A stretch of DNA of 64,000 nt from Thermothelomyces thermophilus ATCC 42464 (lineage: Eukaryota; Ascomycota; Sordariomycetes; Sordariales; Chaetomiaceae): NCBI RefSeq assembly GCF_000226095.1, contig NC_016473.1:3410001-3474000 (forward strand), in the 5' to 3' direction. Positions 44,413-56,782 of the stretch are shown here, one piece after another (position 1 is the first letter of the stretch; each line of letters starts with the position of its first letter). Position numbers and translations under genes: made by a program. The notes under the pieces were generated by a model. That model had not been told where the DNA came from. It saw only the letters and a list, made by a program, of their open reading frames with translations, and did not search any database.

Positions 44413-46674
44413 ATAGTTTAGAACGGAGGTAACTTTGACCTTAATATCGATATAGCTACTAACGTCACGGCCGAATAGCTACTCGCTTAGCTTAGTTAAC
44501 TCTATTAGCAGATCTAGGAGTTAGACTAGAGAGATAAGGCTACTCAAGCCCAAATCAAGGAACTCGAGAACGGCGAAAAGCACTTATAAAAGTTGGTTAA
44601 CAAGGCCTATACCAAAATCAAGGCACTCGAGACCACTAAAGCAAGCCATATTAAGATTAAACTACCTAGCAAATATGGAGGAACTAAGGAAGGTCTTATA
44701 GGATTCCTAATAAACCTTCGATCCTACTTCTGGCTTAATGATAACAAGTTTCTAGATAACAAAGCTAAAGTTCTCTATATAGCTACAAGACTAGAGGGTA
44801 AGGCACTTAGATAGTTTAAGCCTATATAGAACGACTACCTTACTAAGGAAGACAAAGATAACCAAGACGTATTTATATAGGCAGTCTTTCGATTCTATAA
44901 CGATTTCGAAGAAGAGCTTTAGAAGGTTTTTAATGATAAAGATAAGAAGATTTATATATAAGGAAGACTTGCTAATCTCTAATGGACTAAGTTAATAGCC
45001 TCTTATACTATATAGTTTAGATAGGACATACTTAAGTCTTAACTTAATAACGAGGTATTAATATAATTATTCTATAATAGTTTAAAGGAAAAGGTTAAAG
45101 ACAAGCTATATAAGTATAATCGGCCTAAGACCCTAGATAAATATATTATGTAGGTTATTAGAATTAATAATCGACTCTATATATAAGAGTAATAGAAATA
45201 AGGCCAAATAAATAGAACTATAGTTAAGGCTAACGACAAGAAAAAGCGAGTATATATTAATACCTTATATAGGATATATCCTAGAGCTATAGATATAGAT
45301 ATAATATAGAAGCAAGACTAGAAGAAGACGACCAAAGACAAGTCTAATGTTACCTACTATAACTATAGAAAGAAAGGGCACTATAAGTAAGAATGTCAAA
45401 GCCCGAAGAAAGAGTAGAAGATAGTCCCTAGAAAGGAAATTATAGTCATCGACGAAACTACTAAGGACGTTATCGAAGTAGCAGCTATAAGCTACAAAGA
45501 TAGGGGCAGTGACACGGATAGTCTCGGATACGACGGTAATGGTAAAGACGAACAAGCACCGTACTCTAAACTAGTCACTATAGACCTAAAGATAGGTCTT
45601 GCTAAATAGAATATAGTAGGAGAATACGTACTACTAATTTCGATTCTCTTAGCCTTAAGGTAGTAAGGTTTCATAGTTATATAGAGGTAGGATAGATTAT
45701 AGATAACTAATATCTAAGGAATCGAAAGACCTAGACCTAATGTTCTATTCCTCTAGGAACAAATCGAATGGTATTATAATAAAGTTTTCTAACTTAATAT
45801 AGAACTATGTAAATAGGATAGGCGTTTAACTTAACTTACCTAGTGGAGTAATAAGATAAGGGACGGAATGAGGGAACTCTAATATATTATAAAAACTATT
45901 AAAGGAGAATAGCCTATAATATATAATAGGCCTAATAGCTATACTAAGTACCTTGACGACTAGTAACTTAGTAATGACGTATGGAACCTAGAATACTAGT
46001 TTATATACACAAACCACGGAAAAGATAAATGTATATAGGAAAGCTACTAGAAGAAATACTCTTACTTTAGCATTAGAGTACCTATAGTCTATATATAATA
46101 GGAAGGATTTAGGAAAGAATTCTAATACCTCCTAGGCAACACTATACGACTATACTCCTAACACAAGATAAATATACAAGTGCCCTAGTTCTAGTATATA
46201 GTATACGAATGCCGATATTACTTCTACGACAAATTCGAAAACAATTACTAGCCGACCCGACAAGGAAATAAGGACAGAAGCCTCCGCCCTATAGAATAGG
46301 TTTACAATATAGAAAACAGAGCAGCCAAATTGCTCTAGAAGAGCGAAGCCCGTAATCTAGAAGGCATTATAGTAGTTCTAAAACGAGCCTAGCCTAGGCA
46401 CTACGGAACAGGACGAGATATATAGGACTTGTGCTAGAGTAACGATTGCCTTTATTACGTGGACGAAAAGAAATCGCGAATTTAGGAGCTTTAGATAAAG
46501 CTATAGTATATATAACAAAAAGTAGAACAGACTTAATAATAGGAAGCTATAAGCACTTAATAGCTTATAGAAATAAGTATAATTAACGAAGCCGCTATTA
46601 GCCAAATAACTAAAGAGGTCAGCACTGACCTAGAAAACGGGTTAGGGCCCTTCGAAGGGCCTAGAAACCATTAA
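44413..46674 (+). pseudogene. gag of element B, RIP-degraded
   Basis: 2262 bp, same length as intact gag. Start position ATA for ATG; stop TAA shared. A 73-codon piece of the gag core stays open at 44593-44814. The knuckle region lies near 45350-45400. Many RIP stops. Confidence 0.88.
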
Positions 46675-49600
46675 CGCCTATATAGCGGCGAGTAGTAGCA
46701 TAGTATAGGAGGAACTAGCGTAAGAGACTACTATATCGAGACCTCCTAGCAGAAATATAGAAAATCGCCGCAATCTTTGGACGATAGCGGCAAGACAAGT
46801 GACTATAGATAATAGTATAATGGAAACAGCACGAAATGCTTGTACTAGTAGATAGTAGAGCAGAGATAAACCTAATTTCGCTAACACTTGTAAATTAGCT
46901 ACGGATTCCTTAGAGAATGAAGTAGAAGTATAGTATAGTCAAAGGGCTATTTCCGACGTAATAGGTATATAAGGAGACCAAACTAATCGATATTACTATA
47001 GTAAGGAAGATTATGGTAATTATATTTAGTATTATAGATATAAGTAACGATAAAGATATAATATTAGGGTTACTATAATATAAAGATTATAACCTAGACA
47101 TTAGCTAGAAGAATAGTAGCTACCTATAACCTTAAACGGAATCGTATTTAACTAGTAAGATAAAGAGCGTATAAGGATCATAAGCAGACGATACTTAAGG
47201 GAAGGCATATCCTATAGATCTACTATAAGAGATAGATAATGGTAGACAGACTATTATAGACTTTAAAAGAGGTAGTATAACGACATCGATATCGTAATAG
47301 GAGGAACAAGCTAAACTACTAATAGCTATTCTCTCCGTTAACGAATGCGGAGCACTGTAATTAGAGTAGTAGGCTAAGATAGAAGAAATCGCTAATATCG
47401 CTATAGATAGAACCAAGTTTATATACTATCAGGAAACCAAGAGACAAGATAAGACTAGGGAAGTATCGAAAAAATATAAAAGATACCTAGCATTCGAACC
47501 GAAGTATCTGGAAGGATTACTAGAATACGGCCTATAGGATCACGAGATCAAGCTTAAGGAAGGAGTATAACTAAAGTTCTTTAAGATTTACTATATAAGC
47601 TAGACATAGAACGAAGAACTTAAGTAATATTTAAAGGAGAACCTTCGAAGAGAATATATTTACCTATTGACATTGCTAGTAGGCTACCTAATTCTATTTA
47701 TGCCTAAGAAAGATAGAAAGCTATAGTTATATATCGACTATTGGCAACTTAATAAATAGACTATGAAAAACTAATACCCGTTACCGCTAATCTTACGGCC
47801 CTAAGATTAGTTAGTAGGAGCCTAATATTTTATATATCTTAACTTACTATCGGCCTATAACTATATATAGATCAAAGAAGGCGACAAGTGGAAAACGGCC
47901 TTTAGGATACCCTATAGCTACTACAAGTACCTTGTCATACTATTTAGACTTACAAATACATTAGTAACGTTCTAAGCCCTGATTAATCAAGCTATCCGAC
48001 TCTTTCTCGACAAATTTATAGTATATTATCTCGACGATATACTTATCTTCTCTAAGACGATAGATAAACACCGAAAGTATGTAAAAGTAGTACTAGACAT
48101 ACTATATACATATAAACTATTAGTTAACAAAGAAAAGAGCAAATTCCACATTAGGAAGATAGTGTTTTTAGGATACGAAATATCCCTAGGACAAATCCGG
48201 ATAGAACCCTTAAAGGTTAAAGCTATCAAGGAGTAGCTATAACTAACGTTAGTTATAGAAATACAAAGCTTCATCGGATTTATAAACTTCTACTAGATGT
48301 TCATTAGGAATTTCGGAGCGATTATACGACCTTTATACGAACTTACTAAGAAGAATGCTAAATTCTAATAAGAAGAATAGTATAAGTAAGCATTTATATA
48401 GATCTATAACGCTATTACTAAAGATCTAGTACTAGTACTACTAGACCTTAAGAAGCTATTTGAGGTAGAAACGGACGCTTCAGACTACGCTATCAGAGGA
48501 CAATTAGGATAACGAGATAAATAAGGAAAGCTACATTCTATAGCCTTCTTTTTAAAGAAGCTCGATAGACTACATCTTAATTATCTGATCTATAATAAAG
48601 AACTACTTACGATTATTAAAGCTTTCAAGAAATAATAACTATATCTTAGTGGTACGATTAAACCAATATAAGTATATATAGATTATAAGAACCTATAATA
48701 CTTTATAATAATAAAGGAACTTAATAGACAATAAATACGATAGGTAGAATTCCTCGTAGAATTTAACTTCGAGATCCGCTATAAGAAGGGTAAAGAGAAC
48801 GTATAAGCAGACATCTTAAGCCGACGAACGGATCATATAGAAGGACGAACGGAAATAATACTACCGTTATTTAAGGAACGAATAGACAGAACGCTATATC
48901 ACGAAACGCAGATACCTATAGAAGATAATCTACTTAACCTATTCCTAGAATGCTATACAATCTTTTGAGAAGAAAGGATTAACGAGGCATAGTATTAAGT
49001 AGTACCTAGACTACTAGTACCTGATAGAGTAAAAGAAAGAGATAGGAAACTCTAGTATCGAGGCAAAGCATATATTCATAACCAGAATTAATAGCTACGG
49101 ATGATTCGAGAACTCTACGAGTCGAAACTCGGAGGATATAAAGGAGTTACAAAGACTATCGTATAAGTCAAGAAATACTATGACTTTTTATGGTTAATGG
49201 TATAGGTTAAGGAAGTCGTATAGAACTACAACATTTATAATCGAAGCAAAACGGCATAATATAAGCTATATAGGCTACTTTAGCCACTACTAATAGCTAA
49301 TAAACTATAAAGCTTAGTTACGATAGACTTTATTATAAAGCTACTAGAATCTAAGGATATAGCTATAAGAGTAACCTATAATAGTATTCTTACTATAGTA
49401 GATCGCTTGACTAAATGGGTATACTTCTTTCCTTATAAGGGATCCTAGATAGCTAAATAGCTAGCAGACGTAATCTATTAGCAAGTTACATTAGTATATG
49501 CTTAGCCGTAAGAATAGATTACCAATAGAGATACCAAGTTCGTATCGAAGTTCTAGTAAGCGTTAATACAACGATTAGACGTTAATAGTAAGCTGTTAAC

Positions 49601-50500
49601 GGCATATTACCTATAGACTAACGGACAAACGGAGCGACTAAACCAAGTTATTAAACAGTACCTCCGCTCTTATATTAACTACTAGTAAGATAACTAGGTC
49701 ATACTATTACTGACAGTATAACTCGCTTATAATATAACGCTAATAGAAATAACTAAAGTTATACTATTCTTCGCGAACTACAAATATAAAGTAGACCTTA
49801 GGTAAGGACTAGAGGTTATAATGCCAAGAGTAGTAGTTAAAGTAGAACAAATGTACATATTATATAAGAAGCTTAAAAAGGAACTCGAGTTTGTCAAGAC
49901 TAGAATAAAGAACTACTATAACAAATATAGGCTCGAGGGACCTTGCCTAGGGAGAGGAGACAAAGTCTACTTAATTATACGAAACCTATAAACCAAACGA
50001 CTAAGTATAAAGCTAGACTTTAAAAAGGTCAGACCCTTCGTTATTAAAGAACGAATTTTGACATCTAACTACTAACTATCGTTACTATCATCTATATAAC
50101 TATAGATAGATATTATTATATTTCGCTTCTCGAACTAGCACCGAAAAACGCTAAGGTTACTATATATATCAAAGTAGAAAATAAGGAAGAAAAATAGGAT
50201 GTCAAAGAAATTCTAGATTTACGTATTATTAATAGAGAACTATAGTATCTAGTTAAATAGCTCAATTTCGGATTAGAAGATAACTTATAGGAACTAGTTA
50301 AGAATTTAAACTACCCTAAGAAACTAGAACAATTCTACCGGCAGAACCTAGATCGACTAAAGGAAAACCTAGGATAGAACTAAAGATAACGCCCTAGTTA
50401 ATGGTATCGACGGTATCATTAATCTCTAACAAGGGTATAGTAAGCGCCTCTTGCTACTCTTACCGCTTAACTGCCTCTAACTTGTCTAAGGTCGATAAAC
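46638..50500 (+). pseudogene. pol of element B, RIP-degraded
   Basis: Plus-strand chromoviral pol. The RT active site (near 48030), RNase H (about 48460-48690), integrase core (about 49300-49640) and chromodomain-like region (about 50180-50310) are recognisable despite stops. The end is approximate. Confidence 0.86.
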
Positions 50501-50975
50501 TACACGCTACCATATTAGCACCTTTCTCTACCAAAAACTCCTTCTGCTAATAAAGATGCTAGAGCTATATAAGCTTTTTAGATAACTCGTGCTAGGCTTC
50601 TTCTAGATAGCGTTAGGATTTATCTAGCTTAAGTTCGGTACGACGTTTAGTATCCTTAATACGACGTTACTTCTAAAGAATACGATCTACTAAAATAAAT
50701 ATTAGGAATTATAGTACTAAGAAAAAAAAAAAAGAGAAATAAGCTTATAGGAAGAAAGCAGGATGCTAGAGCTATTATAAGAACGACCTCGACAAATATA
50801 GGCCTTATAACGCTTTATATATACGATCATTTCACAGATAAGGCCTTACGACGCGTACTAAGAGCAAGGTATAATGATAAAACCGTTCTTAGTAATATTC
50901 TAAGCAAGGGAAGTACGGTAATGTATAGAATACGACTTTCGTTTCTCTATAGGCATTTTATCAATATAGCGACTA
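50350..50975 (-). pseudogene. Antisense Zn2Cys6-like/coiled-coil gene of B, broken by RIP
   Basis: Same subfamily as in E1 and E2. In the cysteine cluster at 50777-50866 the first and third positions are still TGC and TGT (Cys) while the other four are Tyr. This copy shows directly that cysteines were the ancestral residues. A coiled-coil-like stretch follows (about 50540-50640). The frame has RIP stops. Start and end approximate. Confidence 0.65.
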
Positions 50976-51092
50976 TAACGTAGAAACAGGAAGAATGTAA
51001 TACTCATAAGCGAAGGGTATTAGCACTATTTGAAACGGCCTAAGAGGGCTTTCGGGTCGAAAGCCTTAAAGGAGGGGCATTATATTATAGAT

Positions 51093-51533
51093 AAGTATAT
51101 AGACGGCCTAGTAGGCTATAGCTAGGACGTAGGACATTCTGATAGCTAATTACTTGACGGACTAATCAGAAGATTATTACCGCCAAGACTAAGGTCTTTA
51201 CTAGTAATAATAACATGTCACTGTCGATAATACAGAATTACGGGGTGAAAGGAGAAATGGTACTAGTAATAACTATTAAAGAGGGACAGACAATTATATA
51301 TATATAGCTAGCTAGCCAGTTACTTATTAGGTAGACTCTAGGAGTTTACTAATGATAGTAATCTATAATTATAGTACTTATACCAAGCATTGCTAATTAC
51401 TATAAGAGATAACTCTAGTGTTATTGTAAACCCTTTGGCTTTACCAAATCCCTTAGACGACCTGCCTACTTGTCCCACTTAATCTACCTTTGTCTAAACC
51501 CTTTTAGAAGAAGTCTGAGTTGGGTTCGTTATA
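51093..51533 (+). repeat. 3' LTR of element B
   Basis: Begins TATTATAGATAAG (RIP form of TGTCATAGATAAG) and ends TTCGTTATA; 441 bp. Preceded by the hairpin GGCTTTCG/CGAAAGCC and AAAGGAGGGGC. Confidence 0.9.
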
Positions 51534-51559
51534 ACTAGCCTTCTTTACTAGGGCCTCTA

Positions 51560-54500
51560 ATAAGACTAAAGGAGCTATCTATAAGCTATTATAGATACTT
51601 GAAAAGAATCTTACTAGGATGGATTATAACTTTGCTTATTACCTATAAGAAGTTAAAGATCGAATTTCCTAGTATCTAGAGAAATATATAAAAGAAACGA
51701 TAATATTATTAGCTAATTATATTAAAGGGCTAGAAATCTATATAACTTAATATAGTAATATACTTAGCTAAGTAATGACTTAAATAAAGGAATTAGTTAA
51801 TATAATATATAGTATAGAAAGTAAGATCAATAATTAATTGCCTAGTTATTAGTAATCTTTTTTTAACCTTACTAGACTTAGTATCATTATAGAGAAAGTA
51901 TAATAAGTTAACGATCTTATAGAAGATCTATGATATAATAGTAGTACTTTCCCTATACCCCCTAAGAGCATTAATATCGGCTATCGTTATAATCTTGGCC
52001 GCCCTAAATGTATATAGTCCTTGTATAAGATCTTATACTTTATAGCTAGCAGAGGCAGAGAACCTAGTTCCTTAAGCTCTAATGATAGTAATAAAGAGCT
52101 ATCTAACCATTACTAACTATTAGATAACTAGAATCTAGGACACTATTATAGTGCTCTATACCTTAGTAACGGCGGCGGTAGTAATGGTAATAGCAATAGT
52201 AGCGATAATGGTAATAGACATTATAGATATAAATTAACATACGATACTACTATAAGTGTATAGAGCCACTTAGACTTTAAGATTAAGAGGAACGATATTA
52301 GCTAGTTTGATCCTTTTTTCCCTAACCTACGTTCCTTAGGTATTATTAACGATAGCAAGAATCTAGTATTTACCGACGTCTACTACTTCGCTAACTATAT
52401 TAAAACCTTCTTAGAAAGTAATCCTAACGGAAGCGTTAAAATATAGATTTTATCCTTCTTCTAAACTCTTTTTAATGGTCTAGCTATTATTTAGTAGACT
52501 AATAAGCTAAACGGCTCTATATATAGATAATTATACGAACTAGGTCTTCGAGCTATTATAGATTAACTATAGGAACGCTTTATATCTAACGCTATAACTG
52601 TTACTTATAAGTTTAATAAAGCTAGCCTACATTTAAAGGATATTACAAAGGACAAGTAAGTGCTTAGTTTCTTTATTTAGAAGATACTTCGTCAGGTACG
52701 CTTAATATATATACTTAACGAACGTAATAATAACTAGCAAGGAGTTATCGTTCAAGTCTAGTTAGCTATAGACCTCTATATTAAGTAGTATTTAGATCCT
52801 CCCTAGCGACACTCCTTACTTGGCATCTATATATAGTATATTAAGTAGTCTCGATCTATTATTTTAGCGGCCACTCTTAACCGCTACCTATATCTATAGA
52901 AGAAGCTATCTATAGATAGCAAGTTAGAGTCTCCTAGAGCTAAGAATAGGGGATTATATAAGCCTACATATTATAATGCTAATCGACCTTGACAATTTAG
53001 CTATAGATATAATAAGCCTCTAAGATATAACTAGCATAACTATAAATTTAAACGTAACTATAGATTTGACCGGAATTATAGGTTTAATCACGATTACGGA
53101 TTTGACTATAACCGTAACTAGGATCGCCGTAACTAGGATTGCTACGATTAGGATCGCTATAAGCAAGGTAATCGTAGCCAAAAGCAGGTCAGATTTAGTA
53201 AGGATAACCACTAGCAAAAGGAATATCGTAACCACGCCTACTTTACTAAAGACGCTAGCGATAGCTCTGAGCCAGATCAATCTAACGCGTAGTCGGCCAA
53301 AAGTACCCCTAAATCCAGATCTAAATCTTTAGGTAGCGATACTAGCATTATATACCTCGTTCTAGACTAGTAACTTACTTGCTATAAATGCTATAAATCC
53401 TTTAGCTTGTATATCGAACTATATACTTATACTAGGTAATACTATAGAACTAGTCTTCTTCCTTCTATCTATAACTATAAAGCTAATCTTACGGACTTGG
53501 CTTACTATACCTATAGTTTCTATAATACTACTCTAAAATTGCGAAACGCTCTCTTCCGGCATTTAAAGATCTGCGAAAACGCCAAATCTAGTAATATTTG
53601 CTACCTAGTAGAGACTCCTAGTAAGCTATTAGATTTACCTACTTTGCTACTAGAAAACACGTACCAAGCTATAGATATATAACCTATTATATTATCGGTA
53701 GACACTATAGCTAAAGCGTACTAGGTTAGGGACGTACCTCCTAGGCATATACCTAACCGCTATAGTTTACCACTAGGATATACTTATCTACATATTAGGG
53801 TATATTACGAACCTATAGATCGTAAAGCTATAGAAGTATACCTAGATCCTAGTACTAGCCGCTCCCTAATCGACTATATGTTCCTATAGCGATTAAACCA
53901 CTAAATCGAACGATATAAAGGCAAAGTTAAGGGCATAGAAAACGCTATATTAAACCTTAACGAATAGGCGTCTTTCGATATCTACTTACTAGGTATAGAA
54001 AACGGTTTTCCTACCCTAGCTAAGTTTACCTATACGGTATAGGTTATCGACTCTCTAGCTTTAAATCTTCTAATAGGTAACAAATTCCTAGATTTATATA
54101 ATACAAATATTAACTACTATTATAAGGAAGTTAAATTGCAGTTATTTGACTTCCGTCTTTCTTTTTCTATATATATATACTCTGTTCCCTATATATAGAA
54201 GGTTAAAACTACTCATAAAATTACTCTCCTGCCTAACTAACAGGTAATAGTACCTATCAAGTATAAGCCTCTCCTAATAGGTTATACCTTTATATTTAAC
54301 TTAGCTTATATAGCCGTCTATAACTTTGTTATAGATATAAAGACCCTAAAGGTAATACCTATCGAAAATACTATATAGGGAATGCTATATATCCTGAAAA
54401 GGCACCCTATTAGAAGGATCGAAGAAATAGAAGATAGTAGCTACTTTGCCTATTTATAGAATACTACTTTCTATATAGCAGCGATCGCTACTACCATCTT

Positions 54501-55554
54501 AACGATAGCTATACCTACTATAGTAATGGACATTAACCCTACAAAACTCGCTAATTAATACAACGTTATACCGGTTAACGCTTCCTTTAATTTAAACTGC
54601 TATTTAAATGTAATCCTCAAAGGCAGTTATATCCCTATAAAGCTACCTATAGCTATAGCCTTATTTATAGCTACTAGTAATATAAACGTCGTTAACGACG
54701 CTGATTTAGATATACCTATTAGCGACTTCGTCTTTTAACTTACCTAGTAATCTTAACCTTTTCTACTATAGGATATTTCGCTAGAAGCGATCCTAGGAGC
54801 TAACGATATAGAACGCAAGCCATATATGCCTGAAAAGCATTCTATACTAGGGTTAAAGATACCTAGCTTCTTGCCTAAGATTATTACCAATAACGGTATC
54901 TATATCTATATAGGTAATCTAGTATAGGCATAGAAGTTCGCCGACTTAGTTAACGAATTTCTATAACTCTAGAACGACGCTAGTCTAATTGATATACCGC
55001 AAGACGAATAGATAAAAGTGCCACTTGTAGAAGGGTAGTAATACCAGAAAGTACACTCCTACGTATACCCGTTAAGCTAGAGGGACAGGGAAGTCCTAGA
55101 TAAAACCTTCGACGCCCTCTATTAATAGGGCAAACTATAATTTACAAAAGACACTACTCCTTTTACCTATCCTATTTTCGTGGTCTAGCGTACTGTCAAG
55201 AGTATTGCTAAAGGTCGTATCGTTATCGATCTACGTAGTCTAAACAAGGTTACCGTTCCTAATAACTACTTATTACTACTATAGTTAGAGATTATCGCGG
55301 CTCTATATAGAAAGAAATTCATTACGGTAATTAACGCTATATTATTTTTCTATTAGTTTAGCGTATATCCTTTATATCGTAATAGATTTACGTTAATCAG
55401 TCCCTATAGTCTAGAATAGCTAACTATAGCGCTAATAGGGTACTATGATTTACCTATATATATATAACAGTTTATAGATCAGCTATTATAACCGTATTCC
55501 TCCTATTATTATACATTTATTAACAATATCGTTATCTTCTTAGATATAACCAAG
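51560..55554 (+). pseudogene. Element C gag-pol (a second, different Ty3/Gypsy lineage), RIP-degraded
   Basis: A plus-strand frame with RIP stops. It reads as a gag-like region (about 51600-52950), an Asn/Arg/Asp-rich low-complexity stretch (about 53010-53200), two C2HC zinc-finger-like motifs (53380-53442 and 53512-53574), a protease-like region (about 53750-54120), then RT. The RT motif reads FINNIVIF from FIDDIVIF (about 55518-55545), where E2 inserted. It is clearly a Ty3-type RT but not close to the chromoviral pol of the other elements. No LTR was found. The left edge against the LINE is not resolved. Confidence 0.7.
53010..53200 (+). repeat. Degenerate short tandem repeat in element C gag
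   Basis: Imperfect repeats of about 12-15 bases code for runs such as NYRF and NRNQD. They lie just before the zinc-finger region and probably form a basic, flexible nucleic-acid-binding tract. RIP blurs the unit. Confidence 0.5.
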
Positions 55555-56000
55555 TGTGACAAACCTAACTCAGACTTCTTCTAAAAGGATTCAGACGAAG
55601 ATAGATTGAGGGGGACAAGCGGGCAGGTCGTCTAAGGGATTCGGTAAAGCCAAAGGGTTCACAACAACACTAGAGTTGTCTCTTATAGTAATTAGCAATA
55701 CTTAGTATAAGTACTATAATTGTAATTATTACCACTAGTGAACTCCTAGAGTCTACCTAACGAGTGACTAGCTAGCTATATATATATAATTGTCTATTCC
55801 TCTTTAATAGTTATCACTAGTACCATTTCTCCTTTCACCCTATAATTCTACGTTGTCGACGGTGACATGTTATTATCACTAGTAAGGACCTTAGTCTTGG
55901 TGGTGATAATCTTCTAATTAGTCCGTTAAGTAATCAGCTATTAGAATGTCTCGCGTTCTGGCTATAGCCTGCTAGGCTGTCTATATACTTATCTATAATA
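55555..56000 (-). repeat. 3' LTR of E2 in element sense
   Basis: Begins TGTGACAAACC and ends ATCTATAATA; equal in length to its partner at 62696-63141. Confidence 0.92.
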
Positions 56001-56129
56001 CGATGCCCCTCCTTAAGGCTTTCGACCCGAAAGCCTTCTTAGGCCGTTTCAAATAGTGCTAATACCCTTTGCTTATAAGTACTATATTCCTCTTATTTCC
56101 ACATTATAGTCGCTATATTAATAAAATAC

Positions 56130-56782
56130 CTATAGAGAAACGAAAGTCGTATTCTATATATTACCATGCTTCCCTTACTTAGAATATTACTAAGAACGGT
56201 TTTATCGTTATACCTTACTCTTAGTATACGTCATAAGGCCTTATCTATGAAATAATTACACGTATAAAGCATTATAAGGCCTATATTTGTCAAGGTCGTT
56301 CTTACGATAGCTCTAGCATCTTGCTTTCTTCCTATAAGCTCGTCTCCCTTTTTTTTTTTTTAATACTATAATTCCTAATATTTATTCTAATAGATTACAT
56401 TCTTTAGGAGTAGCATCGTATTAAAGATATTAAACGTCGTACCGAACTTAAGCTAGATAAATTCTAACGCCATCTAGAAGAAGCCTAGCACGAGTTATCC
56501 GAAAAGCTTATACGGCTCTAGCGTCTTCGTCAGCAAAAGGAGTTTTTAGTAGAGAAAGGTACCGATATAGTAGCGTATGGTTTATTGACCTTAGACAAGT
56601 TAGAGGCAGTTAAACGGCAAGAGTAGCAAGAGGCGTCTACTATACCCTTGTTAGAGATTAATAATACCGTCGATACTGTTAACTAGGGCGTTGTCTTTAG
56701 TTCTGTCCTAGGTTTTCTTTTAGTTGATCTAGGTTCTGCCGATAGAACTATTCTAGTTTCTTAGGGCAGTTTAAATTCCTAA
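56130..56782 (+). pseudogene. Antisense Zn2Cys6-like/coiled-coil gene of E2, broken by RIP
   Basis: Six Tyr codons at 56216-56305 at the spacing X2, X6, X8, X2, X6, as in E1. The coiled-coil-like stretch with LRQQK core is at about 56520-56640, and the tail ends at TAA 56780-56782. The start is uncertain. Confidence 0.62.

Larger units (their letters stand above)
36418..51533 (+). mobile_element. Element B: RIP-degraded chromoviral Gypsy element, B-type U3, split by A2
   Basis: TSD ACTAG at 36413-36417 and 51534-51538. The 5' LTR is 36418-36591 plus 44109-44385 (451 bp together, as in E1). The 3' LTR is 51093-51533 (441 bp). Without the A2 insert and its duplicated GAAAA, the element is about 7.6 kb. 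gag, pol and antisense gene lie between 44413 and 50975. Its target was the junction zone of the LINE and element C. Confidence 0.92.

Noticed and set aside
53020-53332. Two overlapping opposite frames of 86-88 codons in element C.
   Set aside because: They are by-products of the short tandem repeat in gag. The third frame, read through RIP stops, is the one continuous with the zinc fingers.
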